From Pteria penguin (lineage: Eukaryota; Mollusca; Bivalvia; Pterioida; Pteriidae): a stretch of 64,000 nt of DNA. Position 1 is the stretch's first letter, and each line of letters opens with the position of its first letter. This document shows, piece by piece, positions 1 through 11,600 of the stretch. The notes below the pieces were generated by a model. The model did not search any database and was not told the DNA's origin. It was given only the letters and a program-made list of their open reading frames with translations. The stretch is from positions 59,893,739 through 59,957,738 of the forward strand of contig CM068584.1 in NCBI GenBank assembly GCA_035048485.1, written 5' to 3'. Position numbers and translations under genes: made by a program.

Positions 1-940
1 TTGTTCGTGTCCAACACTCCACTTTGGCCTTTACTTCGGCTAGACGGGCGGTCGGATGGGCCCGATCCTGATCAATCGGCTTTGTCATGCCAAGCCCTCA
101 TTTATCTTGCTTATTCCATCTTGAATTACCATGCATATTGTCTAATTTTGTCCCTTTTTTTTGTCATATATTGCATTTGTAAGGTAGCGGCATACCACGC
201 TACCTACGAATTGTTTTTAAGAAAACATCACCAATGGATCCACCAAGGATCCAACATTATATCTTGGACGATTTTTCCTGTGAATGATTCAATTACAGAC
301 ACTAAAGTTTACGCTTGTTTATCTTAAAGACTTTTAATTATCATAATTGAATTTGTCAGTTAATGGCTAGTCTATCTTGTTTGTTTATCTTAAAGTCTTA
401 GGAATCTGTGAACTAATGGCTTCGTGGGGTACGTGGTAAATTAGTATAATTAAAATATTAATTATTGGACTGGTCAATTTTACGGTTAATCTATTTTCCT
501 TGTGGAAATGGATAGTGTTTTAATTTATAACGTAGTTGGGGAGTTTAAATAGGTCAGACCTCGGAAATACTTGATGAAGTTCAGACCTCAGAAATACTTG
601 ATAGAATTCAGACCTATTTGATTTAGAAAGAACTTGAAAGTACTATATTGTGAAATATAACATTGTGATCATCGTATCTGCCAGGTCTCCCCCTTTTCCA
701 CGTCACACGAAGCCAACTTGCTATCTTGTATGTTGCTGTAGAGATTTTATTAAAAGTATTAACTTTCTTACTGACATAATTTTGTCGCATACACAACGCA
801 CCTTGAGGAATCAAACTCACACCACCCCAACGCGAAGTACTACCCTACACGTGTTTGTGATTTGGTGGCCGTAGACTGGATTTGGATTTTAACCATCATT
901 CTCTGTCGGTAAGTCTGATTTTTGCTTTTCTGAAATCGTC
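1..940 (+). other. Candidate 5' LTR and leader of Ty3/gypsy copy 1
   Basis: No gene is seen here. The stretch lies directly upstream of a gag start and should hold the 5' LTR and leader. A TATA-like TTTAAATAGG sits at 543-552, just before a short tandem repeat. A possible primer-binding site, TGGTGGCCGTAGACTGGA, starts at 863 and lies about 60 bases before the gag ATG. The 3' LTR is missing because the element is cut near 4500, so the LTR ends cannot be fixed by comparison and the call is inference from position. Confidence 0.4.
554..620 (+). repeat. 27-bp tandem repeat, about 2.5 units
   Basis: The word TCAGACCT recurs at 554, 581 and 608, with GGAAATACTTGAT or AGAAATACTTGAT between. It lies just downstream of the TATA-like sequence, where an LTR transcription start would be expected. 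Confidence 0.75.
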
Positions 941-1336
941 ATGGCTGAAAATATTGATGTATCTTTACTTTTTCAAGGGTTAGGTAGGCAAGTTGATAGA
1001 TTAAGTGGGATTTTAACAAAACAAGTGGTAAAATTAGATGTCCAATATTTTGACGGAACAAAAACAGATCAAATTGATATATTGATTAAGAGCATTGAGA
1101 AATGTGCTAAGTTAAATGGTTTAACGGAAGATGAGACAAAAGAAATTGCTTACAGAACGAGTAACGATGCCGTTAGCGACTTTATTGAAAGATTATACGA
1201 TGATCACCCCGGATTTAATTGGAATCAAGTTAAGGCAGAGTTATCAATAAGGTTCGAGCTCGTAACGGATCGACAGCACGCGCTGTCCTTACTACAAAGA
1301 GTAAAGCAAAAACGTGATGACGAAGTATCGCTTTAG
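941..1336 (+). pseudogene. gag: gag, capsid N-terminal part (Ty3/gypsy copy 1)
   Basis: This 131-residue open stretch starts MAENIDVSLLFQGLGRQVDR. It has the helical, charged make-up of a retrotransposon Gag capsid, including YFDGTKTDQIDILIKSIEKC near residues 37-56, a form of the common F(D/S)G...W/I capsid start. Gag would form the virus-like particle around the element RNA. The ATG at 941 is the first good start after the presumed leader. The frame stops at 1336, and the zinc-knuckle part resumes in another frame at 1531, so the gene is broken between them. Confidence 0.75.
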
Positions 1337-1530
1337 TCGCATAGATTGTAAAAATTAGCTTACCAAGCTTTTGATAATTTAAATACAGCAGTAGTTCATT
1401 AACAGTTAGTGAATTTCTTTATAGTTGGGTTGGCTTACTATTACTTGAAGATTCAAAGTAATGCGGGAAAATCCCGAGAATTTTCAGAGAGCAATCTCTA
1501 TTGCTATAACTGAATTATCATTTCGGAAAC

Positions 1531-1839
1531 GTGTTAGTCTTAGGACAGGTAGGTTCCACCTATAGTTCTCACAATTTTCTGCATGAGAATTGTGAGTCGC
1601 CGATGGTAGTTGTCCATTTTTGGCCCCGTTTGGGATGTGCTATTTGTAATCGAACTAACCACACTACAAATACTTGTCGCCTAAAACAAATTAATGATGT
1701 ACAAAAGACAAATGAAGGACAAAATTCCCAGGCTCGGCGTGGTAAACATGCAGACATGAAATGTTTTCATTGTGGAAAGAAAGGTCACATTAGTAGGAAT
1801 TGTTGGTCTCTACAGAAGTCTATGAATCAGGAAAACTAG
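1531..1839 (+). pseudogene. gag: gag, nucleocapsid with two CCHC zinc knuckles
   Basis: Two CX2CX4HX4C knuckles are visible: CAICNRTNHTTNTC (about 1636-1677) and CFHCGKKGHISRNC (about 1759-1800). This is the RNA-binding nucleocapsid end of Gag. The frame ends with a TAG at 1837. The pol frame overlaps it in the -1 frame from about 1800, which fits expression of Pol by -1 frameshifting; I see no convincing slippery heptamer. The 5' part of gag is in another frame, so this copy cannot make a full Gag. Confidence 0.85.
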
Positions 1840-4500
1840 TAGGCTCCCGCCGAAACAGGACCGTCGCCGGGAGTTTTAAACGAACAGTCAGAAATAAAAG
1901 AAAATTCAAAAATAAAATAAAGAATAAAACAGAAAACTATCCGTCTTACAAAATAAATTTATATGGTATTCAAAATTCGTCCCTTTTGAAAATTGGTAAA
2001 AAGAAATTTAGAGCATTAGTTGACAGTGGCGCTGAAGTTAGTTTGTTACACAGACGAGTTTATCAATCTTTAAATAGACCCCCAAATTTGGTAAAGAGGT
2101 TTATTAGTCTCCAATCTGTGAATGGCGGAAAATTAGAAATAGACGGTTATGTGGAATTAGAAATTAAATTAGGAGGGACTACAGTAAATCAACCATTTTA
2201 TGTAATAGCAGATATGAATAGAAACATTATTTTAGGCAGAGATTTTCTAACAACTCATGGAGTAAGACTTTATTATGACTTAGGATATTTGAAAATAGGA
2301 AGGTCCTATGTACCGCTTGAAGAAGATTGTCACATAAACGCCCTAGTAAGATTACAGAGAGGTGTAAAAGTGAAACCAAACACTATGAACATTGTTCCGG
2401 CACGGATAAAAACTCCGTTGAATCACACTGAATTTGTTGAAATAAGTGCAGTAGAAAAAGGATATGTGGATTCTGAACCTGGTCTTGAAATTAATAATGC
2501 AATAGTAAAATCAAATAAAATAGTGCCCATTGCTTTAAGTAATCATACAAACAAAACTATTTATTTAAAACGTGGCTGCATCATAGGAAAAGTAACTAAT
2601 CTCACGATAGATGAAAAAGAGACACCCGCTACAGATAAAACAAAAACGATCAATGAAGTTTTGTCAAATAAAACGTCTCTAGATATAAAAGATTTAGATA
2701 CCGAACCCAAACACTTGGAAAGTGTTAGGAAATTAGTTGTGAACAATCAAGACTTATTCGCAGCTAAAGATACAGAGTTAGGACAAACGGAAACTGTGAA
2801 AATGACAATTGAAACAGGTGACTATGAACCAATAAAACTTAGACCCTATAGAATTCCCTTACATCATAGGAAAACTGTAGACAGTGCGATTGATGAAATG
2901 TTAGATGCGAAAATTATTTCACGCTCTCAGTCACCTTGGAGTTTTCCCATTGTTTTAGTTGCAAAAAAGGATAAAACCACAAGAATGTGCATAGATTTTC
3001 GCAAATTGACTCAAATTACTAAAACTACATCTTATCCCCTCCCGTTGATAGACGACATAATCGCACAATTAGGAAAAGCTAAATATTTCACCACTTTGGA
3101 TTTGAAATCTGGTTATTAGCAAGTAGCCATGGACCCAAAAGACAAACACAAAACTGCTTTTGCTTGTCATAAAGGATTGTTTGAATTCAACGAAATGCCT
3201 TTTGGAGTATGTAATGCCCCCGGCGTATTTCAACAATTAATGAGCATAGTTCTTGAAGGTTGTAAGGAATTCAGTACTGCTTATATTGATGACGTCATTA
3301 TTTGGTCAGAATCTCATGAAGTACATCTAGATCATATTCAACAGGTCTTTGACGGGCTAAGAAACATGACCTAAAGTTGAAATTAACGAAATGTACTTTC
3401 TTTAAAGAAGAAACCACTTATTTGGGATTTGTAATTAACAAAGATGGAGTCAAGCCCGACCCACAAAAGGTAGAGGCGATTCGAACCTTGCCCTCTCCCA
3501 AAACGGTAAAAGAAATTCGTAGTTTCATAGGTATGTGCAGCTATTACAGGCGATTCATTCCTAATGTCTCAAAAATAGGTGAACCACTGATCGCTTTAAC
3601 TAAAAAATATGCAAGATTTCAGTGGTGTGAAAAATGTCAAAATGCTTTTGACTATTTCAAGCAAAGTCTCACAGTGGTTCCCCTTTTACCATATCCGGAC
3701 TTAAACAAACCCTATACGTTATATACGGACGCAAGCGACACCTGCATAGGTGCATGTTTGACGCAACCCTGTGATGACATTGATGGTGCAATTCGAACGT
3801 AATAAATGAAAAACCAATTTATTACCTACGTCACAAACTTAGTGATACGCAAACACGTTGGTCTACCATAGAAAAAGAGGCATATGCTATCCATTATGCG
3901 CTACAGAAGTTAGATGATTACCTTCACAATAGTAGTTTTGTCATAAAAACAGACCACAAGCCCCTTAAATATATTCTTGATGCCCCTATGGAAAATAAAA
4001 AGATTCAACTCTGGGCAATAAATATAATGGCTTATAAGTGCCAAATTGAATACATAGCTGGTCGTGAGAACACATGTGCTGATTTGTTATCAGAAGCTGC
4101 CAATGTGTTGGATGAAAACACTGGTGATATACCAGATATCCACCGAAACACACTAGAGGTCAATGCTTTGAACTCAAATAGATTCGAACCTAGGGACCAT
4201 GCTAGTTGCAAGGTACAGAATGAAGAACTAAAATTACCGAATGTGAATGATCTGAAGGTTTTAATATGCTTGAAGAACAGGGTAAGGATTCGGACATATT
4301 AAAACTTAAAAATCAGTTGAAAAATGGTGAAGGCATTCGAATGTCAATCAAGTTCATCCATATGATGAGTGGAAAGATATATTGTATATTATATCTCTGA
4401 TATCAATGACAACCCTACATTAAGACTGTATGTACCATGTCATTTGAGGAATGAATGTTATAAAAATCAGTACCATGATGAGTTAGGTCATTTCGGTTTG
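1800..4500 (+). pseudogene. pol: pol: protease, RT, RNase H, integrase N-terminus (broken)
   Basis: Protease shows FRALVDSGAEVSLL (DSG active site, about 2010-2050) and ILGRDFLTTHGV. RT begins near 2820 with KLRPYRIPLHHRK. It has CIDFRKL, then a TAG at 3117 in place of the tryptophan codon usually found after LKSGY, then the catalytic box YIDD (about 3283-3294). Frame shifts follow near 3375 and 3800. RNase H shows YTDASDTCIGACL (about 3724-3762) and KTDHKPLKY (about 3946-3972). The last match is the integrase zinc finger at about 4440-4497. The protein would replicate and integrate the element; this copy is dead. The RT family is secure; the clade within Ty3/gypsy is not. Confidence 0.9.
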
Positions 4501-4859
4501 TAGATCCGCACCTACTTATAACATAAAAAGTAAAATATTACTGGCCATAAACTCTCTTGCATGTCATTGACTGTTCTGAAAATTGGTACTCTCGACTGGT
4601 AAAACGCATTTTCTTTTCGTTTATTAAGGTCGAGTATACTCCAGTGTATTTTGCTGTAGGAGAGCACACAGTGGTTATTGCCTGGGTCCTTGTTGACACT
4701 CCCTGGAGGGTGGATTGTGAGTGTTGATGAATGAATTAATAATTTTTTTTTCTTAATGGCTTTTTCCCGCAATACCAAACCACCAAAGTTTGAAACAAAC
4801 GAAAACGTCTTAAGAAAATAATTGAAAAACACTCTTCAACAACCTGATGATGACTGAGG

Positions 4860-6530
4860 TCTCGCTTTCTGGTCAATAACATCTGAGGATAGGGGCTTTA
4901 GCTTAAAGCTTCACCCTTCATGGTAGATAAAACCTCATTCAAATCAGTGGCAGGTACGTTAAGAACGTTAGGAAACAAAGGAAACGGTCAGCTCTTCAGT
5001 TGACTGTGCTAAAAAAGCGACAAACGCTTGAACTTGTTTAACGTTGGAACCTACAATTGGTGACATTCCTGTTAAAAAGTATCACTCATTTTAATCCTTC
5101 ATACATTGTCGTGGTATTTTGAGGGACAAAGACAAAAATCTTGCTTTATTAGCAGATGACGTTCATTCTGTCCAGAATGTAAAAAATCAAATAAGTTGAC
5201 GGTGTATGTCGGTTTTCATTATCAAAAAGGATGGCAAAGAAAATAAAAAAACAACATACTTTCCTTTTTACGCAGCTGTGTTAAGGCCAATTACGCAATT
5301 ATATAATGTTGCAGAAAGCCCGCCCGAAAACATAAAACATGACGTCATTGTGGACGTCACTATGGCCCTAGTACATTATATGAAGCGGGGAGCTCACTGC
5401 AACAATCAACATGCCAAGGAAAAAACGCTGTAGTGACAACCATTTCCTCAAACTCTCTTTGTTGGTGTAATTTCAAAATTAAAGTACTGTTCTAGATCTA
5501 TTTGAAATTGCGGTCTTGCTGGGCCTAGCTTGTAGATTATAAAATATCAACAGGATTTCAAATTAATTAGGACAATGTCTTATAAGGACTACACCATTTA
5601 AACAATTCTATCGCAGTTATTTATACGCAATTACGCCCCCTTAGAAATTGGGCACAGCTATGAAATATTTTTGATAGGTTTCCATTTATTATTTACAACA
5701 AAATTATTATAACCCAAATTGGGCGGTTATGCCCTTGCACTTGGTGAATGTTTTTTATTAATACTATTGGTGCTATATATATAGCAGTCAACGTGATTGC
5801 ACACAAACTAGGGATAATAATTTAAATAGTGTGAAAAAAGTCCAAACTTTGTTCAAACAATTTTGCATTTTTACCCCTTTTTTGCAGAATTAATTTATTC
5901 TATTTATTTATTGCGGTTGTTCAATAGTAGACTATATTATGTTAATCACGTCGTGGAGTGCCTTAAACGTCACTGCGTACATTTAGTACATTTATCTGTA
6001 CCTCAAAAAATAAAAATTTAGGCTATGTTACAGCCAATGTTGGACCTGTATTATCCTTCGCCGTTGCGTTCATTTTTATGTATCAGAGGTTTGGTCGCAG
6101 CTTGAAGACATGTCGAAATAGGAAAACGTGTCACCAATGTGGTCATGTTGACACTGGAATTGACGGGTATGATGAACACTTTCGATGGCATTGAACCTTG
6201 TTCTGGCCGGACGCCTAAAATGCCTGAACTGTAAAGGTAATCATTGTGCTTCATCGAAAAGACTGCCCTATCCTTATATACAAAAAAGAACAGGAGATTA
6301 TTAAAGATAAAAGTTAAAACAGGGAATATCATATCCTGAAGCAACGGAAAGTTTATGAAACCAACATATTACCTGCAATAAAAAAAAAATATTAACAGGT
6401 TACGCTTCCAAACGCTTCCCAAAGAAAACTGTCTCAACTGCCATTCAAACTGACATATCATGTTTAAAATCTGATATTTCCTCGTTATCTGCTGTGTCTA
6501 AACCTAAAGCATCCTCGTCGTCGCAGACGG
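4860..6530 (+). pseudogene. LINE copy 1 ORF1 (Gag-like, zinc knuckles), broken
   Basis: Across frames I read an RNA-binding ORF1 of the Jockey/I kind. About 4885-5250 gives pieces such as FRLTLKASPFMV and PVKKYHSFNPSYIVV. About 6080-6290 gives a cysteine-rich region with KTCRNRKTCHQCGHVD followed by CxxCKGNHCASS, the zinc-knuckle pattern of such proteins. About 6415-6535 gives a serine-rich tail (KTVSTAIQTDISCLKSDIS). ORF1 would coat the element RNA. A 20-base A run at 6541-6560 lies between it and ORF2. No single frame stays open for long, so the limits are approximate. Confidence 0.65.
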
Positions 6531-6879
6531 CATCAAATCTGCAAAAAAAAAAAAAAAAAAACAATAAACAATAAATCATCTCCTGTGAAATCTAAAAGCA
6601 AAACAAGTGTTAAAAAAATTAGACCGTCGTCCGCAAAATGTATCATTGAGCGCCGGGAGGGTGGGTCGGTTCGCAATAAAATTCGATGTTTTTGAAATGG
6701 AGATGGACAAGGATATCCTCTCCTGATACAGATTCGACAAGACAAATGACTACTTCTGGTAATAATGCATGATAAATATTAAAAAAAAAAAAATACTCCT
6801 TTAATAAAGTGTAAGGGGTCAGAGTAAATCCCCAAAGAAAAAAGGTTCGCAAGCCTTCACTTGCCCGGACTTACAAGAC

Positions 6880-9847
6880 AAATGAATCGTTCCGATTTCT
6901 ATTATACAGTGGAAACTGTAAGAGGTTTAAAGGTAATTATATATGAACCTTTTCAATTAGATCATAACATTTTTCTCCAACGGTATTCTGCCCTTCAGGA
7001 GACTCACCTTAAAGACACGGATAAAACTTCAAGTGAAGAATTTCTCACAAATATTAATTGTTAATAGTGTAAATGAAAGAGCTACAGGTGGTTCGTCCAT
7101 CTTCGTTCGGAAATTCCATTTTACACAGTAATCTTTCATTGAATACAAAACTTTACAAGCTGTTGCTGTACGTGTTACATTAGATAAAACGATCACTTTA
7201 TTGGTTCAATATTATATTCCACCTAAAACTTTAATTTTAGAGATCCACCTTGAACTAGATAACCTTGTTGACCAGTTACCTAAACCATACATTTTATTAG
7301 GTGACTTCCAATGCTCATAATCCTTTGTGGGGCTAGTGATAATACAAGACAGTAAAAGGAAAAATAATTGGAAAATTTGATAAAAAAAACAACATAATTT
7401 ATGTGTCTTTAATGATGGGTCAAATAATTTAATTACATTCCCTGGGAATGCGTTTTTATACTTCGATTGACCTTGCCATTAACAGATATCCTTGCGCTTT
7501 TTACTGAATTTTTGTATGGTCAGTCCATGATGTCCTATGTGGAAGTGATCATTTTCCAAACTCTTTTTAAAAAGCAATATAACATCGGAGCGATCAATCG
7601 AATCCCACGCTGGAAAACTTCGAATATAAAGCTTATTGGCCGGGGGGGGACATACAACACAGTCCAAAACAGATTGTTTTATTGAAACTTAATACAAACG
7701 AATTATGATAGTGAAAAAGAACCTATTCTTACTTTTACAAATAATTCTTATTTCAAATTTTGCTGAGGAAAAAAATATACCTAAAACCTCTACAGTACCA
7801 TGGTTTGATGACAATTGTAGAATTCTTGTCAAAAGAGCGGAGGAAGGCTGAAAAACTTTATAAACGGCATTCCCAATAAATTGCTTATCTAAATACAGAT
7901 CGTAAATATAGGGGCTATCGCCAGGCCGCACTATAAATCAAAGCCAAGCTCTTTTATCGTGGAGATTAAATATGCATCTAAAGTTAGATAACGCAATACC
8001 CCTATTTATTAAAGTCAGGAAGATGATTGGGAAAATTAATGGTTAAATGGCACGTCATCCAAAAATTTAAAAACACCTAAGGACAAAATAATACGATTTT
8101 AACGTCAAAAGCTGATATTGCAAGGTTGTTTGGGGGAAAACTTTTTAAAAAATTCTTTATCGTCTACAAACGGTTTACCGGAATTTCAACGGATATTTAA
8201 AACGTAAGACCGACAAAATAAAACTTAATTTTAATTCTCGTTAGGATTATAATCAAAATATTTTCTATTGGTCGACTTAAAGTCTTCTTTAGAAACAATA
8301 ATCTCATGGCGGTTTTCAGCGATGGGACTGGATCAGGGACGAAATACATTAAACAATATTCTGAAACACCTTCCAATAGAATCATTAAAATATATTACTA
8401 GGATATTTTCATCGAATTTGGACTAAAGGCGAAATTCCCTGAATCATGGAGAAGATTCTCATTATAATGTTCCTATTCCAAAACCAGGAAAAGGATCATA
8501 CTGGTTCCCATTAACTATAGGCCAATATCATTAAACTTAGCTCTGTATGTAAAAACTTTAGAACGAATGATTAATTGATAGACATAATAATTTACACTGA
8601 TATTCAGTGTGGTTTTAGGAAAACACAGAAGAAAGTACTTCTTGTGTTCATTTTTGACCAGAATAGGCGGTTTACATAATGACCCAGAACTGTTTATGGA
8701 CGAGTAATCAGATTAAGAGTAGTGAGATGAAATTAAATTTCTTGGGACTTACATTTTGATAAAACGATTATCGTTTTATGCCGCATATTCAGATTCTTTG
8801 AAGGTTAAAATGTTTAAAAGCTTTAGTATATATTAAAAGTTATTATCTAGTGTTGGAGTGGGGTTCGCTGAAAGTACATCCTTGCTCCCAGCTTTATAGA
8901 TTGCTGGTCCGATCGAAAGCTGGACTATGGTTGTATCTGTTTATGGTTCGGCCAGAAAATCTTATTTACATCTTCTGGACACCATTACATCACCAGGGCT
9001 TACCTTTGAGTCTTGGTGCTTTCGAAAACCTCACCTGCAACTAATTTATATCGCTGAAGCAGGAGAACCATCCTTTGAGTGTTAAGGACGACGCAAAACT
9101 TACTTTACAAGTATGTTACCAAAAATTATATTTTTCAACAATCCATACAAATCCTGCGGTTTAACTCTGTCTTTAAGGCCCAAAACATGAAAAAAAATTT
9201 ATATATAACCAATAAACCGAATAGTATTAAAAAAGTTTAGATTTACGTGTTAGACCACATATAGAAGAGGCTGGCATAAACCTAACTGATATTGCAAATT
9301 ATGAAATTCCTTCTTCACCACCTTGGCTAATGAAGAAATCTACAGTTAAACTCAAAATTGTCAGGATTACAAGAAAATTGATTCGGAATTCTTTGGAAAT
9401 TTCATTCAACTTTTCACAGAAAATTTAAGTCTATGTATTCGGAACAACAAATTTTTTTTCATATTTCACTGATGGATCTAAAGATGGTGATAGAGTCGCA
9501 GCTGCTACAATAACTGACAAGAATGTGTCGTTGTCTATTCGTTTACCCAAGTTATGGGTCTATTTTTACAGCTAACGCTTTACTTTTATCCACTTGTTCA
9601 CCATTGAACAGAATAAATATTTTAAGAGCATAATATTTTTCAGATTCCTTATCGTGCCTTAAAGCAACAAAACATTTTAATACGAGTAATCCGTACATCT
9701 TGAGGATTCTAGAAAAAGGTGATATATTTTAATATCTAATAAATTTGATATCGCATTTTGTTGGCTACCAAGTCATTATGGGCTCGTTGGAAATGAAAAA
9801 GCTGATAAATAAAGCAGCAAAAGGAGAGGGTTGAATAGAAGTCAAAA

Positions 9848-9882
<35 letters not shown>

Positions 9883-10060
9883 TATGGGTTTAAAAATACC
9901 GTATACAGAATTTTAAGTTACCCCATATTGAATTATATTGATACTTTGTCGCAAAAGACAATGGGAGGCTAAGGAAGGATAACAATAAACTTCGTTACAT
10001 CAAAACCAATATTTAAACATTAAAATAAATTATCATCATAGTAATCGTTAAAGATGAAGT
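6880..10060 (+). pseudogene. LINE copy 1 ORF2 (endonuclease-RT-RNase H), broken
   Basis: The endonuclease start is seen at about 6905-7020 (VRGLKV..., then LQETHLKDTDK, whose E is the usual catalytic residue), then LLGDF near 7295-7310 and NDGSNN near 7415. RT remnants run from about 8400: PESW, PIPKPGK, NYRPIS, then at 8850-9044 LVRSKAGLW and HHQGLPLSLGAFE. RNase H is near 9465-9800: FTDGSKDGDRVAAAT, then a CW.PSHYGLVGNEKADK-like end. ORF2 would nick the target and copy the RNA. There is a 30-base A run at 9850-9879 inside the RNase H region. Frames change every few tens of codons, so this is a fossil. Confidence 0.8.
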
Positions 10061-10520
10061 TGTAACTAGTTAGACTCCGCATTGGACACTCCTGGATAAC
10101 TCATTCTTACCTTTCTGACAAGAAGAACCTCCCCCAGAAATGTGTCCCTTTGTGGATGTCTATAAACTAACTATAAAACATATTCTGCTTGATTGTGCAG
10201 ACATACCAGCACATATTTCGTAACAGATTATTATTCTGCATCCGATATGAAAGAGTTATTCGAGAGGGTTAATATTTCCAACAGTATTGCGATTTTTTAA
10301 TAGATAATAATAACCTTGTATAAGAAAAGTATAGTGTATTGAAATGTAATGGTTCTATTAAATACCAATCGGATATAGTTGAGCTGTGAGATTGTTTTGT
10401 ATAGGAGTAGGTCATTCTTATGTCATTGTTTTATTTGTATAAAATGTTCTACAATGAAAGCTGGGTCTTTCCAAAATATTTTGAAATTTGTTATAAAGCT
10501 CTCATACAATGCTTAATTTA

Positions 10521-10593
10521 TAATTGTAACCGTCACCCATATGGGGTTTGTAATATTCCCGGGGCAGTGACGTAAAACAACAATCAATCAATT
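10521..10593 (+). other. 3' end and ATCA tail of LINE copy 1
   Basis: The segment contains CCATATGGGG, AATATTCCCGGGG, GTGACGTAAAAC and then CAATCAATCAAT. It matches the 3' end of LINE copy 2 (minus strand, 60567-60639) and resembles the tails of the SINEs at 35856 and 58174. It is probably the signal recognised by the LINE reverse transcriptase. Confidence 0.75.
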
Positions 10594-11452
10594 TTGGAGA
10601 TAAAATCTGAAATAGCTGAATAATTGTGAAAATTAATGTTCAATTTGTTGTTTTAGGTCTTGCCAAAGGAAGAGCTTTTTACAAGGAAATTATATTATCA
10701 GACGGGAAGGAGTTGTTGCCACCATTTTTGAAGTATGGAGTTGAAGTGAACAAAACTTGAACGAACCCTGGAGGAGGAATCATCGTGATTCTGAAAAACG
10801 AAAAAATAAGAAAAGTAGACTCGAAGTCTAGAATAATAATTCCAAGATTATCAAAATGAAAGAAGTTTTGGCATTATTGCTGGTTTATGTTTAGGGGGGG
10901 GGGGGGGCAACAGATTGATAATCCTTTCAATTCAGTATCAAAAGAATAGGTAATCCACCATTGATGAGTGAGTGCCTCAAATGAGTCAGGTAATATAATT
11001 TATTGTCTTCAGTACAATCTGGCTCTGCTTCAAACAAAACGCAAACAAAAAGTTAAAGTAAATAAATGGCCAACAAAAACAACCTAAATCAACACCCAAA
11101 AAGTAAAAAGATTGAACTCCTGCTTTTCAGCTATGCCATGTAGTAGGACCCCTGGTAAATCTTCAGCGAAATTTACCCTTAGAAAATCGCCCCATAGGAG
11201 TCCATTGGCAAAACAAGAAAATCTATCATTATTTGTTGGCAAGCAGGGTCTGGATGTTCTTAATACAGGACGAGGATTTAAATCAATTTAGAAGCCGGTA
11301 TTTCGATAATAATTTAATTAATCAAGTCGTTATCAGCAATTGATTCTATACATTTAGATTGTAAATGCTTGTATTTTCAGAAATGGACAGGTATTTTTGT
11401 GTGTAATTTCTTGTACGGTTTTATAAAACTCTTTCAGGTAACCAGTCCTACA
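10594..11452. other. No gene recognised; one exon-like fragment
   Basis: A pyrimidine-rich TTTGTTGTTTTAG at about 10645-10657 followed by a short coding-looking stretch could be an old splice acceptor and exon, but I recognise no family. A 13-base G run lies near 10893-10905. The rest is AT-rich and unassigned. Confidence 0.3.
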
Positions 11453-11600
11453 GGGGCTCAGGTAGCGCAGTTCGCCAGGTCGCCTTCTCACCCAATGCGA
11501 CCGGGTTAGATTCCCGGTGTTGGTTACGCTGAGGATGATGGGGCTGTCACAGATTTTCTCGGGTTTCCTCTCACACAAACCACACCCCTGTGCCAACGAA
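11453..11600 (+). mobile_element. tRNA-derived SINE-like element
   Basis: A head GGGGCTCAGGTAGCGCAG with an A-box-like GTAGCGCAGTTCG is followed about 50 bases later by a B-box-like GGGTTAGATTCCC (11512-11524). The sequence continues with a GC-rich body (GATGATGGGGCTGTCACAG), so it is longer than a tRNA and lacks a clean acceptor stem. It is unlike the other SINE families in this window. No target duplication is recognised. Confidence 0.6.

Larger units (their letters stand above)
941..4500 (+). mobile_element. Ty3/gypsy retrotransposon copy 1, 3'-truncated
   Basis: The order gag, protease, RT, RNase H, integrase on the + strand is the Ty3/gypsy (Metaviridae) order. The homology stops at about 4500, inside the integrase HHCC zinc finger (HLRNECYKNQYHDELGHFG, 4441-4497). 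Integrase core, 3' LTR and polypurine tract are absent. LINE ORF1 remnants are recognisable from about 4860, so the LINE insertion or a later deletion probably removed the 3' half. The copy has at least one stop and several frameshifts and cannot move by itself. Confidence 0.88.
4850..10593 (+). mobile_element. LINE copy 1 (RNase H-bearing non-LTR element), decayed
   Basis: On the + strand I can follow ORF1, endonuclease, RT, RNase H and a 3' tail in order. The 3' end is GACGTAAAAC followed by an ATCA-type tail at 10593. The same family is present as a far better preserved minus-strand copy at 60567-64000, and many segments align word for word, for example GEIPESWRR, PKPGKDHT and VRSKAGLW. 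Presence of RNase H puts it in the I/Jockey-like part of the non-LTR tree; the exact clade is not determined. Stops and frameshifts are dense. The 5' end is not defined and could lie anywhere between 4500 and 4860. Confidence 0.88.

Noticed and set aside
1828..1842. A -1 frameshift heptamer at the gag/pol overlap
   Set aside because: The frames are in the -1 relation, but the local CAGGAAAACTAG does not fit the X XXY YYZ pattern.
11453..11530. Possible tRNA gene
   Set aside because: A and B boxes are present, but there is no clean acceptor stem and the sequence continues into a longer body, as in a SINE. The same applies to 58174, 36136 and 20749.
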